Assembly: GCA_016401345.1 (NCBI GenBank)
Contig: JAEACG010000002.1
Location: forward strand, 744,001-808,000
From: Fictibacillus nanhaiensis
Lineage (GTDB): Bacteria > Bacillota > Bacilli > Bacillales > Fictibacillaceae
Direction of reading: 5' to 3'
Length of the DNA: 64,000 nt
The notes under the pieces are model-generated. The model was not told the origin of the DNA. It ran no database searches and saw only the letters and a program-made list of their open reading frames with translations. Both the position numbers and the translations under genes were made by a program. Shown here piece by piece: positions 60,537-64,000 of the stretch (position 1 is the stretch's first letter; each line of letters opens with the position of its first letter).

Positions 60537-60675
60537 TTTCTCCTTTAACACTAATTTCAAACATCTTTCTTCTTATTCCCTTAAGCTCTAGGTGAACCCT
60601 CTTAATCCTGTTTAAAATCCATTTTTAACTTTATAATTGGGAAGAGTGATAATCATTTTGAAGGGACAGATTAGC

Positions 60676-61140
60676 TTGAAGAGTCTCAATGTTAATATCA
60701 TAACCTATTCATCTGATTTTGCTGAACAAACCGTTAAAATGTGGCGTGATAGTAAACTCAAGGCAATAGGTGTAAAAGAGTCTCATAGTTTTGAAAGTCA
60801 TGTGTACTTTCTGAATAGTATCCTAACGAAAGAGTTTGTCGTCGAACTAGTGATGGTTGATGAAAATGTTGTTGGATTGATTGCATATAACCAGGCTGAA
60901 ATAAGCCAACTGTATGTTCACCATGATTATCAAAAATTGGGTATAGGTTATGCATTGCTTCAACGAGCAAAGGATTACTCCAGCGGAAAGTTAACTCTGT
61001 ACACATTTGAAGTAAACAAGAATGCACAACGTTTTTATGAAAAGAATGGTTTCAAAATTATTGGAAGAGGCCATGAGAATGAAGAAAATCTGCCAGATAT
61101 TCAGTATGAGTGGAGAGCAAATATGGAACAGTCTTTGTAA
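60676..61140 (+). CDS. GNAT-family N-acetyltransferase
   Basis: A 154-residue acetyltransferase with the acetyl-CoA site in QLYVHHDYQKLGIGYALLQRAKDY and the C-terminal NAQRFYEKNGFKIIGRG. TTG 60676 follows AAGGGAC; the frame is open to 60637. The substrate is not predictable. It stands between two other small enzyme genes and is not an obvious operon member. Confidence 0.85.
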   Translation: MKSLNVNIITYSSDFAEQTVKMWRDSKLKAIGVKESHSFESHVYFLNSILTKEFVVELVMVDENVVGLIAYNQAEISQLYVHHDYQKLGIGYALLQRAKDYSSGKLTLYTFEVNKNAQRFYEKNGFKIIGRGHENEENLPDIQYEWRANMEQSL

Positions 61141-61269
61141 GATTTATAAATTCATTTTCTTATATTCTTTGAAGATGCAGTAATGACTAAAGGGCAAAAA
61201 GAAGGATTTGTAATTTCGACTGAAAAAGAATATTATAGTGATTTTCTTAGGCCGAAGGAGTGAATTTCT

Positions 61270-61719
61270 ATGAATTTTCGAAAAGCAAATGAGGAAGATT
61301 TACCAGCAATTGTTCGCTTACTTGCTGATGATGAATTAGGAACCCAACGAGAACGTTTTGCAGAGCCATTGCCAGCTGATTATTATAAAGCATTTGCGGC
61401 AATTGAAGCACAAGGTGGAAATCAGATTATTTTAGCTATTGACGGTCAAACGGTGATTGCCTGCCTTCAGTTAACGATTATTCCTGGTTTAGCAAGACAG
61501 GGGATGAAACGAGCACAAATCGAAGGGGTACGTGTCGATCAGCGCTACCGTGGAAAAGGGGTAGGAGAAGACTTGTTTAAAGAAGCGATTGCTATCGCGA
61601 AATCTGAGAAATGCGGTCTTGTTCAATTGACAACTGACAAGCAACGTGATGAAGCACATCGTTTTTATCAACGTTTAGGATTTTTGGCGAGTCATGAAGG
61701 GATGAAACTAATCTTCTAA
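61270..61719 (+). CDS. GNAT-family N-acetyltransferase
   Basis: A 149-residue acetyltransferase: N-terminal MNFRKANEEDLPAIVRLL, acetyl-CoA loop DQRYRGKGVGEDLFKEAI, and C-terminal DEAHRFYQRLGF. GAAGGAG lies 9 bases before the ATG. It is full length and unrelated in detail to its neighbour at 60676. Regulatory or drug-modifying activity cannot be told from sequence. Confidence 0.9.
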   Translation: MNFRKANEEDLPAIVRLLADDELGTQRERFAEPLPADYYKAFAAIEAQGGNQIILAIDGQTVIACLQLTIIPGLARQGMKRAQIEGVRVDQRYRGKGVGEDLFKEAIAIAKSEKCGLVQLTTDKQRDEAHRFYQRLGFLASHEGMKLIF

Positions 61720-61909
61720 GTTGAAAACTCTACTCCATAAAAGAGTGTGTTGATCCAAGCAGGATTAAAGGACTTTTTATAAATTTATTAAACAAACGTA
61801 ACAGGATTGTAGATTAGGAATGAACATAGATTAGATTATTAAAGAACACCTGCTTGCCAAAATAACATAAGGTTAAAGATATGTTAGTGTGCACGACTAT
61901 TAAACAAAT

Positions 61910-61951
61910 AGAACCCCAATTCTCCATTCACGCACTGAGAAATAGGGTTTC
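61910..61951 (-). terminator. Terminator of the MFS transporter gene
   Basis: On the minus strand AACCCTATTTCTC pairs with GAGAATTGGGGTT with two mismatches. Otherwise I see nothing in the 266 bases between the GNAT and MFS genes. Confidence 0.6.
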
Positions 61952-61985
61952 TATTGCGACCCTTAAATTAACTATTTGTACATTT

Positions 61986-63239
61986 CTAATCAGTGCCAGT
62001 AGTACTTAATTGATGTTTCTCAGAATAGTACTCTGCTTTAGAGGGCAGGGTGTTAACGATAAATAATATAATCGTTACTGTAAACATGATTAAAGTTCCT
62101 AATATGACGACAAACTGAATAGATATCGATTCAGCTATGATTCCAAAAATCATAGTCCCAATAATGATGAAAAAAGCTTCGATGAAACCATAAACACTAC
62201 CAACTCGTCCCATTACCTCGACAGGAACATTATTTTGATAGAATGTGTAAAATCCTGTATTAATAAAAGCCATAGAAAATGATAGAACGAAAAAACCAAC
62301 TGCTGCCATCAAAAAAGTACCCGAAAAAGCATAGAATAGATAACCGCTTGATACCATCAAGGATCCAAGACCGATTAGCCAAGAGGTAGCCACTTTTTTA
62401 ACAACTATCATGTTTAACAATGCGCCTACAACTATTCCAACACCAGCAATACTTACCAGGAGTCCATAATCCCCCTCTGATAAAGAAAGAACTTCTGTAG
62501 CAAATGCTGCTTCCAGTGAATCTACAGCAGTTGCCAAAACCATCACTGCACTAAAAAGGAAATAAATGACCATCACATAAATATGTTTACGACTAAAATC
62601 AACAACTAATTTCCAGTCATTTTTCAGTACCTTTAAGGTTATTTTTTCGTCTTCTGTTTTAATTAGATCATTTTTTTCAATATTGGGCATGAACAACGTG
62701 AAGAATGCTGCTAAGAATAAGGCTATTGCATTTATATATATTGCATAATTAGGAGTTCCACTCATAAATATAATTCCCGCAATTGCAGGACCGGTAACAA
62801 ATGCCCCAGAATCAATTAAACTCACGAGAGAATTAAATCGTTTTCTTCGGACTTGAGGAATTAACTTCGTAATGTAAGTCATTGTTGTAGGATTGGCCAT
62901 GGAACTAGCTATACTTATTAAAAAAACGATGCCGTATATTGTCCAAATAGATGATAATAATGGCAATAGTGCAATAAATACTGCTCGGAATAGTGCGAGC
63001 CACACCATAAGATGCTTTTTATTCGATCGATCAATTAAGCTACCACACCATATATTAGTAAATAAAGTAGATAAAGCTCTAAGTATATATAGACCGGAGA
63101 CAGCAAGTACACCCATCATATCAAGTACGATTAAATTTAATGCTAAAAAGTAAATCCATTCCCCTACACTTGAAATACCAATAATAGTCAATAAAATAGA
63201 AGGGTATTTCCACGACTTCAAAACCATTTTTATACGCAT
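61986..63239 (-). CDS. MFS transporter under T-box control
   Basis: A 417-residue membrane protein with about twelve helices and MFS features: LFTNIWCGSLIDRSNKKHLMV in loop 2-3 (the family DRxxRK-like motif) and a long central charged loop (EKNDLIKTEDEKI). It resembles MFS_3 multidrug/macrolide or siderophore-type exporters. AAGGAG precedes the ATG. A complete T-box leader upstream makes its transcription depend on an uncharged tRNA, which argues for a role in amino acid or amino-acid-derived compound transport. Confidence 0.88.
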   Translation of the reverse strand: MRIKMVLKSWKYPSILLTIIGISSVGEWIYFLALNLIVLDMMGVLAVSGLYILRALSTLFTNIWCGSLIDRSNKKHLMVWLALFRAVFIALLPLLSSIWTIYGIVFLISIASSMANPTTMTYITKLIPQVRRKRFNSLVSLIDSGAFVTGPAIAGIIFMSGTPNYAIYINAIALFLAAFFTLFMPNIEKNDLIKTEDEKITLKVLKNDWKLVVDFSRKHIYVMVIYFLFSAVMVLATAVDSLEAAFATEVLSLSEGDYGLLVSIAGVGIVVGALLNMIVVKKVATSWLIGLGSLMVSSGYLFYAFSGTFLMAAVGFFVLSFSMAFINTGFYTFYQNNVPVEVMGRVGSVYGFIEAFFIIIGTMIFGIIAESISIQFVVILGTLIMFTVTIILFIVNTLPSKAEYYSEKHQLSTTGTD

Positions 63240-63280
63240 TTTTATTTCCGCTCCTTCGCGATATTAAACTTGGACAATAA

Positions 63281-63560
63281 AAAAACTCACCCCCAAGACA
63301 GTTGTCTTGAGGACGAGTTATTGCGCGTCGCGGTGCCACCCCAGTTTGGTAATATGTCTCCATATTACCCTTATTAGGTACGGTATGAAGAACCATACAT
63401 ATACCCTAGCCCTATAACAGGAGCTCCTGTCACACTATCACCTATATGGATCCAATGTGCTGCTCAGAGGCTTGCTTCCAACCATTAATTCTTACTCCTT
63501 TTCACCAACTGGAGCTCTCTTTGAAGAATTGCCGATTATACTCTTCTCTTCATAGCATTT
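63281..63560 (-). promoter_or_regulatory. T-box riboswitch leader of the MFS gene
   Basis: Reading the minus strand, the leader shows the stem I landmarks AAAGAGAGCTCC (63522-63511) and AGTTGGTG. A specifier-like region GGAAGCAAGCC (63479-63469) follows, then a perfect stem III hairpin GGTAATATG/CATATTACC (63369-63348). Next come the T-box GGGGTGGCACCGCG (63342-63329) and a terminator (AACTCGTCCTCAAGAC / GTCTTGGGGGTGAGTT, then T). If GAA precedes the specifier, as in many leaders, the codon is GCA (alanine); AGC (serine) one base away is the alternative. About 40 bases separate it from the gene. Confidence 0.92.
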
Positions 63561-63730
63561 ATTTAATTGTGGATAATCTTACCAAATATGCAAGTGGAAA
63601 GTAAAGAGCTTTTTAAGTTACATATATAGGATTTCGAAAAAGATTCCCTTCTTTCTTTACAGGACATTGTATTGGAAAGGAATGCACGTTTTATTAAACT
63701 TATAGATTAAGAGGAAATTAAACATTGAGA

Positions 63731-63909
63731 ATGGAAATTATAAGAGATAAAGTATCCCCAAAAAGATGGGATTTGTGGTTGATAGTTATAAATTTCTTAA
63801 AATAGAAAAATCCCTTGCATATGTTCTATTCGATACTAACGATTTTGTGTACAAAATCTACAACGAAAACGAGTTAATAAAGTATCTAAAAACACATAAA
63901 CCAAAGTAA
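63731..63909 (+). pseudogene. Possible frameshifted small gene
   Basis: ATG 63731 opens MEIIRDKVSPK, then the frame ends at 63803-63805. The next frame, from ATG 63766, reads MGFVVDSYKFLKIEKSLAY and continues, with protein-like composition, to TAA 63907. One extra A in the run of five at 63760-63764 would join them into about 59 residues. The second half alone has no ribosome site. It may be a decayed gene, or a real 47-residue one. The ~170 bases before it (63561-63730) show nothing clear beyond the T-box promoter region. Confidence 0.4.
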
Positions 63910-63967
63910 ATCTTTATTCTGCAATCTCTACCTTTCTTCAACAAGGAGAAGAGGAGTGCTCATTCTG

Positions 63968-64000
63968 ATGGTTGACACTTCAGAAAAGATGGAGGGTTAT
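63968..64000 (+). CDS. Start of a gene running off the right edge, partial
   Basis: ATG 63968 follows GAGAAGAGGAG with about 12 bases spacing and opens MVDTSEKMEGY to the window end. It is too short to identify. Confidence 0.35.
   Translation, partial: MVDTSEKMEGY

Noticed and set aside
60646-60660. Fur box (TGATAATCATT) before the GNAT gene
   Set aside because: Only one half matches; the second half deviates at several positions, and the gene has no iron link.

Overview
The window comes from a low-GC, endospore-forming member of the Bacillaceae. The gene order qcrABC-ypjA-ypjB ... mazG(ypjD)-dapB-mgsA-bshB1-bshA-cca-birA-panBCD-dinG-ypmA-ypmB-aspB-asnS-dnaD-nth-ypoC-ponA-recU-yppC matches the Bacillus subtilis core chromosome. 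Sporulation genes (ypjB, racA), bacillithiol genes and spore-type cell wall hydrolases support this. A Fictibacillus-like organism is plausible, but the sequence alone does not prove the genus.

Bases 1-36,850 are mostly conserved core: the menaquinol:cytochrome c reductase operon, lysine and pantothenate synthesis, bacillithiol synthesis, tRNA end maturation, biotin control, DNA repair (DinG, Nth, RecU), DnaD, the class A penicillin-binding protein PonA and the chromosome anchor RacA. Lineage-specific insertions break this backbone. They are a YugP-type protease, a broken GNAT gene, a large secreted protein made of two complete cyanophycinase units in tandem, two peptidoglycan hydrolases between nth and ponA, two copies of a ~130-bp hairpin repeat, and two arrays of degenerate 21-bp repeats either side of dnaD-nth.

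Bases 36,850-64,000 are accessory and built from small regulated cassettes. They include: (i) a five-gene peptide/nickel/metallophore-type ABC transporter whose promoter is covered by a Zur-like operator, with a second Zur-like site further upstream; (ii) a PadR-HAAS-domain-lipoprotein operon behind a 28-bp palindrome; (iii) a methyltransferase-response regulator-histidine kinase operon and a neighbouring VTT-domain membrane protein, whose promoters share the same 10-bp-spaced TTAAG repeats; (iv) a YitT/GntR divergent pair; (v) a 34-codon gene with its own ribosome binding site and terminator, followed by a 14-codon leader peptide before a BcrC-like phosphatase; and (vi) an MFS transporter behind a full T-box riboswitch.

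No rRNA, tRNA, CRISPR array, transposase or phage module was found. The best candidates for new biology are the Zur-controlled opp-type transporter without local metallophore synthesis genes, the T-box-controlled MFS transporter, the tandem cyanophycinase, the shared TTAAG regulon, and the structured leader upstream of panB.
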